From the NCBI RefSeq assembly GCF_019457615.1, contig NZ_CP080414.1, positions 4,351,501-4,415,500 of the forward strand: a DNA stretch of 64,000 nt. The letters run 5' to 3'. The DNA is from Shewanella zhangzhouensis. GTDB lineage: Bacteria; Pseudomonadota; Gammaproteobacteria; Enterobacterales; Shewanellaceae. This document shows positions 1-8,114 of the stretch, piece after piece; position 1 is the first letter of the stretch, and every line of letters starts with the position of its first letter. A model generated the notes under the pieces. That model did not search any database. It had not been told where the DNA came from and saw only the letters and a program-made list of their open reading frames with translations. The translations under genes and the position numbers were made by a program.

Positions 1-747
1 GATATCATCCGGGTCATCGCAGACAACCAGGCCATCAATACCCTGGCCACCACCACCAACGGTTACCGCCTGGAGCAACATGCCAAAGAGTGGTTTGATG
101 CGGGATTACGCCGTATCAATGTGTCGGTGGACAGTCTCGACCCCAGAATGTTTTACCAAATTACCGGTGAAAACAAATTCGATACCGTGATGAGGGGCAT
201 AGATGCCGCCCTGAATGCTGGCTTCGAGCGGGTAAAGATCAACGCCGTGCTGCTTAAGGGCCTCAACGATAAAGACTTGCCACGCTTCCTGCACTGGATC
301 AAAAACACCCCCATCGATTTGCGTTTTATCGAGCTGATGGAAACCGGCCTTGGTCGCGACTATTTCCAGGCACACCATCTGCCCGGCAGCCAAATCAAGC
401 AACAGCTGCTTGCCGATGGCTGGCAGCTGGACGAACGCGGCGCCGAAGATGGTCCAGCACAAAACTTCAGCCACAGCGACTATCGGGGCCGCATCGGGCT
501 TATCATGCCCTATGAGAATAACTTCTGCGCCAGCTGTAACCGGCTGCGGGTGTCCGCCAAGGGCAAGCTGCATCTGTGTCTCTTCACCGAGCAGGGACTG
601 GATCTTCGGGATCTGTTGCAAAGCCCAGAGCAACAACCGGCGTTGCTGGCGCGGCTCGAAGATCAGCTCAGGCTCAAAAAAGAGACCCACTTCCTGCATC
701 AGGGCATTACCGGCGTGACCCAGCATCTGGCGTCCATTGGCGGCTGA
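1..747 (+). CDS. moaA: GTP 3',8-cyclase MoaA, 5'-truncated by window edge
   Basis: This is the 3' part of the radical-SAM enzyme that makes the first intermediate of molybdenum cofactor from GTP. The frame is open from base 1, so the N-terminal CxxxCxxC cluster lies outside the window; 248 residues are visible. The C-terminal 4Fe-4S site C-x2-C-x13-C is present (first Cys codon at 526), and the protein ends in Gly-Gly, as functional MoaA proteins do. It is followed after 54 bases by moaB, in the same direction, and starts the moa-mod gene run that continues to 5108. A Moco riboswitch, if there is one, would be upstream and cannot be seen. Confidence 0.96.
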   Translation, partial: DIIRVIADNQAINTLATTTNGYRLEQHAKEWFDAGLRRINVSVDSLDPRMFYQITGENKFDTVMRGIDAALNAGFERVKINAVLLKGLNDKDLPRFLHWIKNTPIDLRFIELMETGLGRDYFQAHHLPGSQIKQQLLADGWQLDERGAEDGPAQNFSHSDYRGRIGLIMPYENNFCASCNRLRVSAKGKLHLCLFTEQGLDLRDLLQSPEQQPALLARLEDQLRLKKETHFLHQGITGVTQHLASIGG

Positions 748-801
748 TTTCAGCCGCTGCCCCTGATCTGTTTCAGTTCACCCAGTGCCGAAGGAGACAC
801 C

Positions 802-1338
802 ATGGGACACTGCCGCGAAACCGAATTCAAACCCCTGAATATTGCTGTGCTGACGCTGTCAGATACCCGGGATGAGTCCAACGATACCTCGGGCGCCTTC
901 CTTGCCGATGCCGTTACCGGGGCGGGTCACAGGCTCGTTGCCCGGCGCATTATCAAGGATGACAAATACCTCATTCGCGCCCACATCTCCGCCTGGATTG
1001 CCGACCCTGAGGTGCAGGTAATTATCAGCACCGGCGGTACCGGCTTCTCGGGCCGTGACAATACGCCGGATGCCGTGATGCCTCTGTTTGACAAGGCCAT
1101 TGAGGGTTTCGGTGAGCTGTTCCGCTACCTGAGTTTCCAGGAGCTTGGCACGTCCACTGTGCAATCCCGTGCCCTTGGCGGCGTCGCCAACGGTACCGCC
1201 ATTTTTTGCCTGCCCGGCTCCACCGGTGCCTGTCGCACCGCCTGGCGTGGCATACTCAGTGAACAACTGGATGCCCGCCATCGCCCCTGTAATTTTGTTG
1301 CCCATCTTAAACCCGCCAAGGAGTTGCCATCATCATGA
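802..1338 (+). CDS. moaB: Molybdenum cofactor biosynthesis protein MoaB
   Basis: MoaB belongs to the MogA/MoeA-type molybdopterin-binding fold. In this family the role is adenylylation of molybdopterin or a structural equivalent, and some bacterial MoaB proteins are of unclear activity. The 178-residue protein shows the family's STGGTG loop at 76-81 and an LPGST loop at 137-141, both molybdopterin-binding segments. The start at 802 follows an AAGGAG Shine-Dalgarno sequence. The stop overlaps the moaC start by 4 bases, which suggests translational coupling. A MogA assignment is less likely given the operon position. Confidence 0.93.
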   Translation: MGHCRETEFKPLNIAVLTLSDTRDESNDTSGAFLADAVTGAGHRLVARRIIKDDKYLIRAHISAWIADPEVQVIISTGGTGFSGRDNTPDAVMPLFDKAIEGFGELFRYLSFQELGTSTVQSRALGGVANGTAIFCLPGSTGACRTAWRGILSEQLDARHRPCNFVAHLKPAKELPSS

Positions 1339-1808
1339 GTGCTTTTACCCATTTGAGTGACAAGGGCACAGCCCATATGGTGGACGTCACGGATAAAACC
1401 GTGACCGAGCGCGAGGCCCGCGCCGAAGCCTACATAGAGATGGCCCCCGCCACACTGGCGATGATCCTCGAAGGCAAACATCACAAGGGTGACGTATTCG
1501 CCACCGCCCGCATCGCCGGTATCATGGCAGCCAAGAAAACCTCCGATCTGATTCCCCTCTGTCACCCGCTTGCGCTGACCAAAGTGGAAGTGGAACTGGA
1601 GCCGGAGCCGGAACAGAGCCGGGTCAGAATAACCAGTTTGTGCAAGCTGTCAGGAAAAACCGGAGTGGAAATGGAAGCCCTGACTGCCGCCTCCGTGGCC
1701 GCGCTGACCATTTACGACATGTGCAAAGCTGTCCAGAAGGACATGGTGATCTCTCAGGTACGTCTTTTGGAAAAACGTGGCGGAAAATCCGGCCACTTCA
1801 AGGTGTAA
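1335..1808 (+). CDS. moaC: Cyclic pyranopterin monophosphate synthase MoaC
   Basis: MoaC converts the MoaA product (3',8-cyclo-GTP) to cyclic pyranopterin monophosphate. The 157-residue protein is the usual length and has the same numbering as the E. coli enzyme: Lys51 in the HHKGDV segment, a LCHPL motif at 75-79, GVEMEA at 110-115 and Asp128/Lys131 in DMCKAVQKD, which are the active-site positions. It starts inside the moaB stop (ATGA overlap), so translation is probably coupled. moaD follows after 5 bases. Confidence 0.97.
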   Translation: MSAFTHLSDKGTAHMVDVTDKTVTEREARAEAYIEMAPATLAMILEGKHHKGDVFATARIAGIMAAKKTSDLIPLCHPLALTKVEVELEPEPEQSRVRITSLCKLSGKTGVEMEALTAASVAALTIYDMCKAVQKDMVISQVRLLEKRGGKSGHFKV

Positions 1809-1813
1809 CTCAT

Positions 1814-2065
1814 ATGATAAATGTGCTTTTTTTTGCTCAGGTACGTGAGCTCTTGGGTGAATCCTCTCTGACACTCGATGCCGGTGAAGGCACGGCAACC
1901 GCCGATGCACTGCGCCAAACCCTGGCAAATCGCAGCGACAAATGGGCCAAGGTATTGGCCTCTGACAAGCTGCTGGTAGCGGTGAACCAAACCCTGTGCC
2001 ACTGGCACACGCCCATCAAGGATGGCGACGAAGTGGCCTTTTTCCCGCCGGTCACCGGAGGTTGA
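1814..2065 (+). CDS. moaD: Molybdopterin synthase sulfur carrier subunit MoaD
   Basis: MoaD is the small ubiquitin-like subunit of molybdopterin synthase; its C-terminal Gly-Gly is thiocarboxylated and delivers sulfur to the precursor in MoaE. The 83-residue product begins MINVLFFAQVREL and ends in PPVTGG, the expected beta-grasp start and thiocarboxylate tail. I chose the ATG at 1814 rather than an upstream frame extension because that extension runs inside moaC and the ATG gives a normal MoaD length. One base separates its stop from the moaE start. Confidence 0.95.
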   Translation: MINVLFFAQVRELLGESSLTLDAGEGTATADALRQTLANRSDKWAKVLASDKLLVAVNQTLCHWHTPIKDGDEVAFFPPVTGG

Positions 2066-2066
2066 T

Positions 2067-2525
2067 ATGAGCCAAAACCGCATTCTGGTGCAAACCGCCG
2101 ATTTCAGCGTGCCCGGGGAATACCAACGCATTGCCGCCGACAATCAGGATGGCGCCGTGGTGACCTTCGTCGGCAAAGTGCGTGACTTCAACGAAGGTAA
2201 TCAGGTGAGCGACCTGACCCTGGAGCACTACCCCGGCATGACCGAAAAGGTGCTGGAACAAATCGCCGACCAGGCCCGTGAACGCTGGCCGCTGAATCAC
2301 CTCACCATCATCCACAGGGTCGGTACTATGCACTTGGGTGAGCAAATTGTGTTTATCGGTGTCAGCAGTGCCCATCGCAAGGCGGCCTTCGCTGCCTGTG
2401 AGTTCCTTATCGACTTCCTAAAGACCAAGGCCCCCTTCTGGAAACTGGAAACCAGTGACAAGGGCCAAGGCTGGGTCGAGGCCCGCGATGCAGACGATCA
2501 GGCCGCCAAGGCCTGGGAGCAATAA
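2067..2525 (+). CDS. moaE: Molybdopterin synthase catalytic subunit MoaE
   Basis: MoaE is the large subunit that inserts two sulfurs into cyclic pyranopterin monophosphate to give molybdopterin. The 152-residue protein has HRVG at 83-86 and Lys119 and Lys126 in the KTKAPFWK segment, which match the catalytic lysines of E. coli MoaE in number. The start at 2067 has a GGAGG Shine-Dalgarno at 2057-2061, inside the end of moaD. It is followed after 21 bases by modA, so cofactor synthesis and molybdate import appear to share one transcript. Confidence 0.96.
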   Translation: MSQNRILVQTADFSVPGEYQRIAADNQDGAVVTFVGKVRDFNEGNQVSDLTLEHYPGMTEKVLEQIADQARERWPLNHLTIIHRVGTMHLGEQIVFIGVSSAHRKAAFAACEFLIDFLKTKAPFWKLETSDKGQGWVEARDADDQAAKAWEQ

Positions 2526-2546
2526 ACAACCCGCGAAGGACCAAGG

Positions 2547-3335
2547 ATGATGTTAGTGCGTCTGCTTGTGCTGCTGATACTGCTGGGGGGTGGCACCCTC
2601 GGATTTGCCCGTGCCGAGACAGTCACTGTGGCGGCGGCAGCCAACATTAAGTTTGCCATGGAAGACATCGCCCGCAACTTTGAGCAGAGCTCTGGCCATA
2701 AGCTCAGGGTCAGTTATGGCTCATCGGGTAACTTTGCCTCACAAATCCGCCATGGCGCGCCCTTTGAGTTGTTTCTTTCCGCCGACGAGCAGTATGTAAA
2801 CCGGCTGCAGGACGCCGGCGTGGTGCAAAACAACGGTGTTATCTACGCCTATGGCCGGTTGGCTTTGGTGGCAGCCAAGTCCTCGCCGCTGAAGCTGGAT
2901 AATGAGTTTGAAGGTTTGCGGCAACTGCTTAAAACCGGCGAGCTCAAGCGCTTTGCTCTGGCCAATCCGGATTTAGCCCCCTACGGCGAACGCGCCAGAG
3001 CCCTGCTGCAACAGGCAGACCTGTGGGACGCCATCAAAGACAAATTGGTGTTGGGTGAAAACGTCTCTCAGGCGGCGCAATTTGCGATTTCCGGCTCGGC
3101 CCAGGGCGGCATAGTGGCTCTGTCGCTGGCGGTTGCACCCCAGTTTCGTACCAAGGCGAATTACCTCCCCATCCCGGAAGACCAGCATCAGCCGCTGGCA
3201 CAGCGCATGGTGTTAATGCCGAGGGCTTCTGCTGCTGCCAATAGCTTTTACCAATATTTACAGGGAGATGAGGCACGTAAAGTCTTCGCCGACTATGGTT
3301 TCTCACTGCCGACCAAGGCCCACGGAGCGCCCTGA
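2547..3335 (+). CDS. modA: Molybdate ABC transporter substrate-binding protein ModA
   Basis: Periplasmic molybdate (possibly also tungstate) binding protein. A signal peptide ends about residue 23 (ARA before ETVTV). The mature start, VAAAANIKFAM, and the YGSSGNFASQI segment at about 57-67 are the oxyanion-contacting loops of ModA proteins. The length (262 residues) is normal. It overlaps modB by one base (TGATG), so translation is likely coupled. Two ATG codons lie in tandem at 2547 and 2550; either could start. Confidence 0.93.
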   Translation: MMLVRLLVLLILLGGGTLGFARAETVTVAAAANIKFAMEDIARNFEQSSGHKLRVSYGSSGNFASQIRHGAPFELFLSADEQYVNRLQDAGVVQNNGVIYAYGRLALVAAKSSPLKLDNEFEGLRQLLKTGELKRFALANPDLAPYGERARALLQQADLWDAIKDKLVLGENVSQAAQFAISGSAQGGIVALSLAVAPQFRTKANYLPIPEDQHQPLAQRMVLMPRASAAANSFYQYLQGDEARKVFADYGFSLPTKAHGAP

Positions 3336-4012
3336 TGGATTGGCAGTCGCTGTGGCTATCGGGCAAGCTGGCGCTGGTGACAGTGCTTATCCTGCTGCCG
3401 CTGTGCGTGTTTGCCGGGCGCGCCCTCGCCTATCATCAATTTCGCGGGAAGAGCCTGATTGAGGCCCTCATCATGGTGCCACTGGTCTTGCCCCCCACTG
3501 TGGTGGGTTACTATCTGCTGGTCAGCTTCGGCAGTGAGAGTTGGCTCGGCCAATGGCTCAGGGACAGCTTTGGCATTGAGCTGGTGTTCCATTTTTCAGG
3601 CCTGGTACTGGCGTCAATCTTGGTCAATATTCCCTTTGCGTTACAGCCCATACAGCGGGCCTTCGAAGCCATTCCCGTGGATGTGCGGGACGCCGCGGCA
3701 TGCTGCGGCATGAGCAAAAGCAAAATCCTCACCCGCATAGAACTGCCGATGATCTGGCCCGGACTGGTCACCGCTCTGGTGCTCACCTTTTCCCATGTGC
3801 TGGGAGAATTTGGCGTCGTACTGATGATGGGCGGCAATATCAGCGGTGAAACCAAAACCATCTCCATAGCAATCTACGACAGCGTGCAGGCATTTGACTT
3901 CGACGCTGCCGGGATCATGTCGCTTATTCTGCTGCTTTTTGCCATCAGTGCACTGGCATTGACCACCAGTCTTTCACGTCGAATGGGAGGCCAGCATGAG
4001 CGGCAACGCTGA
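3335..4012 (+). CDS. modB: Molybdate ABC transporter permease ModB
   Basis: Inner-membrane permease of the molybdate importer: 225 residues with about five hydrophobic segments. A BPD-type coupling helix is visible around residues 110-135 (the segment DVRDAAACCGMSKSKIL followed by RIELP), the place where the ATPase docks. Its start overlaps the modA stop and its end overlaps the modC start by 17 bases. Confidence 0.94.
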   Translation: MDWQSLWLSGKLALVTVLILLPLCVFAGRALAYHQFRGKSLIEALIMVPLVLPPTVVGYYLLVSFGSESWLGQWLRDSFGIELVFHFSGLVLASILVNIPFALQPIQRAFEAIPVDVRDAAACCGMSKSKILTRIELPMIWPGLVTALVLTFSHVLGEFGVVLMMGGNISGETKTISIAIYDSVQAFDFDAAGIMSLILLLFAISALALTTSLSRRMGGQHERQR

Positions 4013-5108
4013 GCTTCAGGTACAGATTCGACAAACCAAAGGAATCCGCATCGAGGCCAATTTTCGCTGCCGTGCCGGTGAATTTCTGGCGGTGGTGGGC
4101 CCTTCGGGTGGCGGTAAAACAACACTGCTGAGGATGATTGCCGGGCTCGCCAAACCCGAGAGTGGCAGCATTCGCTGCGGTAAACGCACCTGGTTTGACA
4201 GTGAAGAGGGCATCAACTGCTCGCCCCAGCATAGGCATATAGGGTTTGTCCCTCAGCATTTTGGCCTGTTTCCCAAACTCAGTGCCCTTGGCAATATCAT
4301 GGCTGCCCTTGACCATCTGCCCAGCCACGAGCGCAGGCCAAGAGCCCTGGCAGCGTTGGAAAAGGTCAATCTTCATGGTTTGACCGACCGCCTGCCTTCC
4401 CAGCTTTCCGGCGGCCAAAAGCAACGCGTTGCGCTGGCAAGAGCGCTGGCGCGGGAGCCCAGGGTATTACTGCTGGACGAGCCCTTCTCGGCCGTAGACC
4501 GTGAAACCCGGGAACGCCTCTATCTGGAACTGGCCCGGCTCAAAGCCGAGCTGAACATTCCGGTTATCATGGTGACCCATGACCTGAATGAAGCCCTGCT
4601 GCTTGCGGACAGTATGCTGCTGATTAGTCAGGGACATATGCTGCAGCACGGCACACCCCAGGACGTCTTTTCCCGTCCCCGCAACGAAGCCGTTGCCCGG
4701 CAAATGGGCCTGCGAAATATCTTCGATGCCCATGTGGTCGCCCAGGATGGCGCCAAGGGCGTGACCTGGCTGAAGTTCGGCGACCGCCTGATTGCCTCCG
4801 ATAGCCTGCCCCGTGTAAACATTGGCGACAAGGTGCGCTGGGTGATCCCCAATCAGGGAATACGCTTCAACTCCATTGCCAGCGGCCGTTTGTGTCGCAG
4901 TTTCAATATTCTGCCTATCCATATCGACAGCCTGCTGACCCTGGGAGAATCGGTGCGGATAGAAGCCAGTGTCCAGGACTCGGGAGAAAGACTCAACGTC
5001 GAGATCCCGCTGCATCTGGCCCACAAACTGGCGCTTACGCAGGGCGCGGCCACCGAGGTAGCGCTCAAGTCAGATCAGGTACACATCTTCGAGATGATCA
5101 AAGCTTAA
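3996..5108 (+). CDS. modC: Molybdate ABC transporter ATP-binding protein ModC
   Basis: ATPase subunit of the molybdate importer, 370 residues. Walker A is GPSGGGKT at 35-42, Q-loop Gln87, signature LSGGQ at 137-141, Walker B LLLDEP at 158-163 and switch His195. The region from about 240 to the end is the regulatory MOP/TOBE-like extension typical of ModC, which in characterised proteins senses molybdate. The start at 3996 has GGGAGG at 3985-3990. No terminator was found directly after it; the next gene begins 69 bases on behind an inverted repeat. Confidence 0.94.
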   Translation: MSGNAELQVQIRQTKGIRIEANFRCRAGEFLAVVGPSGGGKTTLLRMIAGLAKPESGSIRCGKRTWFDSEEGINCSPQHRHIGFVPQHFGLFPKLSALGNIMAALDHLPSHERRPRALAALEKVNLHGLTDRLPSQLSGGQKQRVALARALAREPRVLLLDEPFSAVDRETRERLYLELARLKAELNIPVIMVTHDLNEALLLADSMLLISQGHMLQHGTPQDVFSRPRNEAVARQMGLRNIFDAHVVAQDGAKGVTWLKFGDRLIASDSLPRVNIGDKVRWVIPNQGIRFNSIASGRLCRSFNILPIHIDSLLTLGESVRIEASVQDSGERLNVEIPLHLAHKLALTQGAATEVALKSDQVHIFEMIKA

Positions 5109-5120
5109 TCTTGCCGCCAC

Positions 5121-5170
5121 CCTCATTTCAGTCCCAAGCCGTTAGACTGCTGCCATAGTCTGAAATGAGG
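5121..5170 (+). promoter_or_regulatory. Inverted repeat over the ribosome binding site of the OB-fold gene
   Basis: CCTCATTTCAG at 5121-5131 is the perfect reverse complement of CTGAAATGAGG at 5160-5170. The right arm contains most of the Shine-Dalgarno GAGGAG (5167-5172) of the gene starting at 5178. A second pair, AGACT 5144-5148 and AGTCT 5157-5161, lies inside and shares two bases with the outer arm, so the two stems exclude each other. It may be a DNA operator for the adjacent response regulator or an RNA switch that hides the ribosome binding site; the sequence alone does not decide. Confidence 0.6.
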
Positions 5171-5177
5171 AGTGCCC

Positions 5178-5540
5178 ATGCGTATCATAATGCCATTGGT
5201 TCTGGCGCTGGGGCTGATTACAGCCACGGCCACTGCCCTCACCCATGCGGCCAATACCGAGCAGGCGGCCCGCCAGGTAAATAACACCCATGAGGCCCTC
5301 AAGGCCGCCGATGGCGCCCGTGCGATACTGAATGGTCAACTGGTTAAACGTCTGGACAACAAGCACTTTGTGCTGCGTGATGCCAGCGGCGAGATCAAGG
5401 TAGAAATCGACCCTGTGTTGCTGCGCACCCTGAGCCTGAGCGACCGGACTCAGGTAGAACTCAGGGGCAAAATCGACAAAGGCTGGCGCGGCCCGGAAGT
5501 GGAGATAGACAGCATCCGCGTGGTGACATCACAGGGATAG
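5178..5540 (+). CDS. Exported OB-fold (BOF/YgiW-type) protein
   Basis: A 120-residue protein with a signal peptide (hydrophobic 4-20, cleavage probably after THA at 24) and a single bacterial OB-fold domain of the YgiW/NirD family: a hydrophobic strand set with AILNGQLVKRLDNKHFVLRD, then IKVEID and VELRGKID. Known members are periplasmic stress proteins and ligand binders. In E. coli ygiW lies just upstream of qseBC, and here too a two-component pair follows. I prefer ATG 5178 to the in-frame GTG at 5172, because GAGGAG sits five bases before the ATG. The ribosome binding site is within an inverted repeat. Confidence 0.85.
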   Translation: MRIIMPLVLALGLITATATALTHAANTEQAARQVNNTHEALKAADGARAILNGQLVKRLDNKHFVLRDASGEIKVEIDPVLLRTLSLSDRTQVELRGKIDKGWRGPEVEIDSIRVVTSQG

Positions 5541-5580
5541 TCTTTTAGGATACCGACACTGGTTTTTTATGGAGGCATCA

Positions 5581-6105
5581 ATGAGATATTGGTTGCTTGG
5601 AGCATTGATGGTGACAGCCGGCGCCTCGGCCAACACCAGTTTGTTCAACTTGCTCAACACGGGTGACAGGGTCAACCCTGTTGCCATGATGGAAAGGGTG
5701 GAGACAGACCATCCCGGTTATATCGCCGATTTTGAGCTGGATGTGCAGGACGGGGAGCTCAGATACGAGTTCGACGTGATCAATGCCGATGAAAACACCC
5801 TCACAGAGCTGACCTTTCGCGCCACCGATGGCACACTGATCCTGCAGCGCAACAGCAAGCTGGAAGCCGACGACCACGACGAGTTGGAAGCGGTCAAATT
5901 GCTCGATCGCAAGCAGCTGCGCTTTTCCGAACTGGTGCGTATGGCCAGTGAGCGGCACGAAGGTAAGTTAATGGGTGCCCAGTTGGAACACGATCTGGGG
6001 ATCAGCTACCTGGAATTCAAAATGGTGGATGAAAACGGCAAGCGCAAACACGCCTTTGACATCCAAAAGCTCAAACCCTTGCCTATGCTGCAATGGGAAC
6101 GCTGA
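5581..6105 (+). CDS. Exported PepSY-like protein
   Basis: A 174-residue protein with an N-terminal signal peptide (cleavage about residue 17, after ASA). The mature part looks like two successive PepSY-like units: about 35-85 (LDVQDGELRYEFDVI) and about 105-165 (LGISYLEFKMVDENG), each with the ligand-strand pattern of PepSY domains. Such proteins often sit beside two-component systems and may modulate the sensor; that role is inferred here. ATG 5581 has GGAGG five bases upstream and is preferred over the ATG at 5569, which itself overlaps that Shine-Dalgarno. The response regulator begins 19 bases later. Confidence 0.75.
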   Translation: MRYWLLGALMVTAGASANTSLFNLLNTGDRVNPVAMMERVETDHPGYIADFELDVQDGELRYEFDVINADENTLTELTFRATDGTLILQRNSKLEADDHDELEAVKLLDRKQLRFSELVRMASERHEGKLMGAQLEHDLGISYLEFKMVDENGKRKHAFDIQKLKPLPMLQWER

Positions 6106-6124
6106 GCCACACTAAGGAGCGACT

Positions 6125-6802
6125 GTGAAAATCCTTTTGGTTGAAGACGACAACACCACTTCAGAATACATAGTCAAAGGTTTTTCCGAGCAGGGACACA
6201 ATATTGAAGCGGCCGCCGATGGTCATCAGGGGCTGTTGCTGGCCACCAGCAACCAGTATGACCTGATCATTCTCGACCGCATGTTGCCCGGCCTCGATGG
6301 TCTGGCACTGCTGGCGGCGCTGCGGGCCAACGCGAATCAAACTCCGGTGCTTATTCTCTCGGCGCTGTCCAACGTGGACGAGCGGGTAAAGGGTCTGCGC
6401 AGCGGCGGCGACGATTACATGACCAAGCCTTTCGCCTTCTCAGAGCTGCTTGTTCGCGCCGAAATTCTGGTATCCCGGGGGCAAACCGCACCTGTGCAGA
6501 CACACCTGCAGGCGGGCCCGCTGGAAATGGAGCTGCTCACCCGCAACGTGACCCTGGATGGCCACGAGCTGATGCTGCAACCCAAGGAATTTCAGCTGCT
6601 CAAGTACCTGATGGAACACCCCAATCAGGTCATCAGCCGCACCCTGCTGTTCGAGGCCGTGTGGGATTATCACTTCGATCCCCGTACCAATGTGATTGAT
6701 GTCCATATCGCCAAACTCAGGCGCAAGTTTGAAGAACTGGGCTACGGCGAACTGATAGAAACAGTCCGGGGAGCGGGTTATCGTCTTCGCCAAAGGCATT
6801 AA
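6125..6802 (+). CDS. OmpR-family response regulator
   Basis: 225-residue two-component regulator. Receiver domain 1-118: acidic pocket Glu7/Asp8/Asp9, phosphoacceptor Asp51 in IILDRMLPG, switch Thr/Ser region LSALS at 78-82 and Lys101 in TKPF. The C-terminal winged helix (about 130-223) has QPKEFQLLKYL and the RGAGYRL end, as in QseB/PmrA/CopR-type regulators. It uses a GTG start at 6125 behind AAGGAG. The kinase gene follows at once. The target is not known; the OB-fold and PepSY genes upstream are the obvious candidates. Confidence 0.93.
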   Translation: MKILLVEDDNTTSEYIVKGFSEQGHNIEAAADGHQGLLLATSNQYDLIILDRMLPGLDGLALLAALRANANQTPVLILSALSNVDERVKGLRSGGDDYMTKPFAFSELLVRAEILVSRGQTAPVQTHLQAGPLEMELLTRNVTLDGHELMLQPKEFQLLKYLMEHPNQVISRTLLFEAVWDYHFDPRTNVIDVHIAKLRRKFEELGYGELIETVRGAGYRLRQRH

Positions 6803-6833
6803 GCCTCACCAAAGCTCCATCTGGGGCATCACG

Positions 6834-8111
6834 TTGATTTTTACCGCGCTGGTGACCCTTATCACCGGCGCCCTGCTGTTCACCCTCTACCGCCAACTGG
6901 TTACTGAGCAGCAGTATCAGATAGAGCAGCACCTGGAGACCGAAAAGCAGCGCTATATTCAACTGGCACAATCCGTTGACCGGCGCAGTTTTGCCGCCCA
7001 GATCCGCGCCGCCGATCCCAAGTCGGTGTTGGTGGCCTGGCGCAACAGCTTCGATATCGTCGGTTCGCTTAGCCTGATGCCGGAAGATATTCCGCTGCTG
7101 CCAGAAACGGTAGAGTTCCCCATTCTGACCGGTGGCCCCGACAAGCTGCACATTCTCACCGGTGGCTTGGTGATTACCCGCTACGGGCCTGTGCTGATTG
7201 CCACCCGCACCGACCAGCTGGCGACCCTGATTAAGAAATTCCTGCGGGCTGCAGTGACCACCATGACCCTGACCATAGTGCTGACCATGGCCCTGGGGTA
7301 TCTGTTTTCCAAAGCCATTCTGCGCCGTTTGGTGCAATACAACCGCCTGGCACAGCGCATCGAGCGCGGCCACTACGACACCCGGCTGCCGGTTAGTTGG
7401 CGTCAGGATGAGTTCGATATGCTGGCGCGCCAGTTTAACCGGGTATTGGACACCCTTGAGGCCAACCTGCAGGCGGTGCGTGGCGTGACCGACAATATCG
7501 CCCACGACCTGCGCACGCCGCTGTCGCACCTGCGCATCGGCCTTGAACAGCTGAGGGATAAGCCCCAGGAAGAACGCGCCGAGAAAGCCGAGCAATTGAT
7601 AGAGGAGTTGGATTTTTGCCTGGCCACCTTCGATGCCATGTTGTCTTTGACCCGTATCGAAGAAGGGCAGCAACAGCTGGATCTGCAGCAGCTAAGCCTT
7701 TCGGAGCTGTGTGCCGATCTGGTGGAGATGGCCGAATTGCTGGCCGAAGAACGCGGTCAAACCCTCAGTTTGGAACTCGGACGTGAATGTACGCTGCAGG
7801 GCGATAAGCACCTGTTGTTTCAGGCACTGTTCAATCTGGTGGATAACGCCATCAAATACGCAGGAGACGGGGCCGCCATTCGTATCAGCCAAAATGGCCG
7901 CGAAGTGGTCATTGCCGACAATGGCCCGGGGATCCCACCAGAAAGCCGCGAGCGGGTGTTCGAGCGCCTGGTACGACTCGACCCCAGCCGCCATCATCAG
8001 GGCACGGGGCTTGGACTGTCGATGGTGAAGGCGATATTATCGCGCCATCAGGCCCATATACGCCTCGAAGACAACCAACCGGGTCTGAGAGCCGTCATCG
8101 AGTTTCAATAA
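6834..8111 (+). CDS. Sensor histidine kinase, partner of the upstream regulator
   Basis: Two-transmembrane sensor kinase. With the TTG at 6834 as start the protein is 425 residues: TM1 about 2-20, periplasmic loop about 21-135, TM2 about 138-158, HAMP to about 210, HisKA with phosphoaccepting His224 (IAHDLRTPLSHLR), N-box NLVDNAIKYA 334-343, G1 DNGPGIP 362-368 and G2 GTGLGLS 390-396. There is no ATG or GTG in frame after the upstream stop at 6756-6758; TTG 6834 has GGGG seven bases before it but leaves no cytoplasmic N-tail. An ATT at 6798, overlapping the regulator stop, would add KPHQSSIW before TM1. The start is therefore uncertain. Confidence 0.92.
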   Translation: MIFTALVTLITGALLFTLYRQLVTEQQYQIEQHLETEKQRYIQLAQSVDRRSFAAQIRAADPKSVLVAWRNSFDIVGSLSLMPEDIPLLPETVEFPILTGGPDKLHILTGGLVITRYGPVLIATRTDQLATLIKKFLRAAVTTMTLTIVLTMALGYLFSKAILRRLVQYNRLAQRIERGHYDTRLPVSWRQDEFDMLARQFNRVLDTLEANLQAVRGVTDNIAHDLRTPLSHLRIGLEQLRDKPQEERAEKAEQLIEELDFCLATFDAMLSLTRIEEGQQQLDLQQLSLSELCADLVEMAELLAEERGQTLSLELGRECTLQGDKHLLFQALFNLVDNAIKYAGDGAAIRISQNGREVVIADNGPGIPPESRERVFERLVRLDPSRHHQGTGLGLSMVKAILSRHQAHIRLEDNQPGLRAVIEFQ

Positions 8112-8114
8112 GCT

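Noticed and set aside
106..726. Long minus-strand frame across moaA (206 codons)
   Set aside because: It mirrors the moaA coding frame exactly and has no ribosome binding site; high-GC genes give such antisense frames.
6717..7673. 318-codon minus-strand frame across the histidine kinase
   Set aside because: It lies antisense to the HAMP, HisKA and periplasmic parts of a clear kinase and its product is Gln/His/Gly-rich with no family look.
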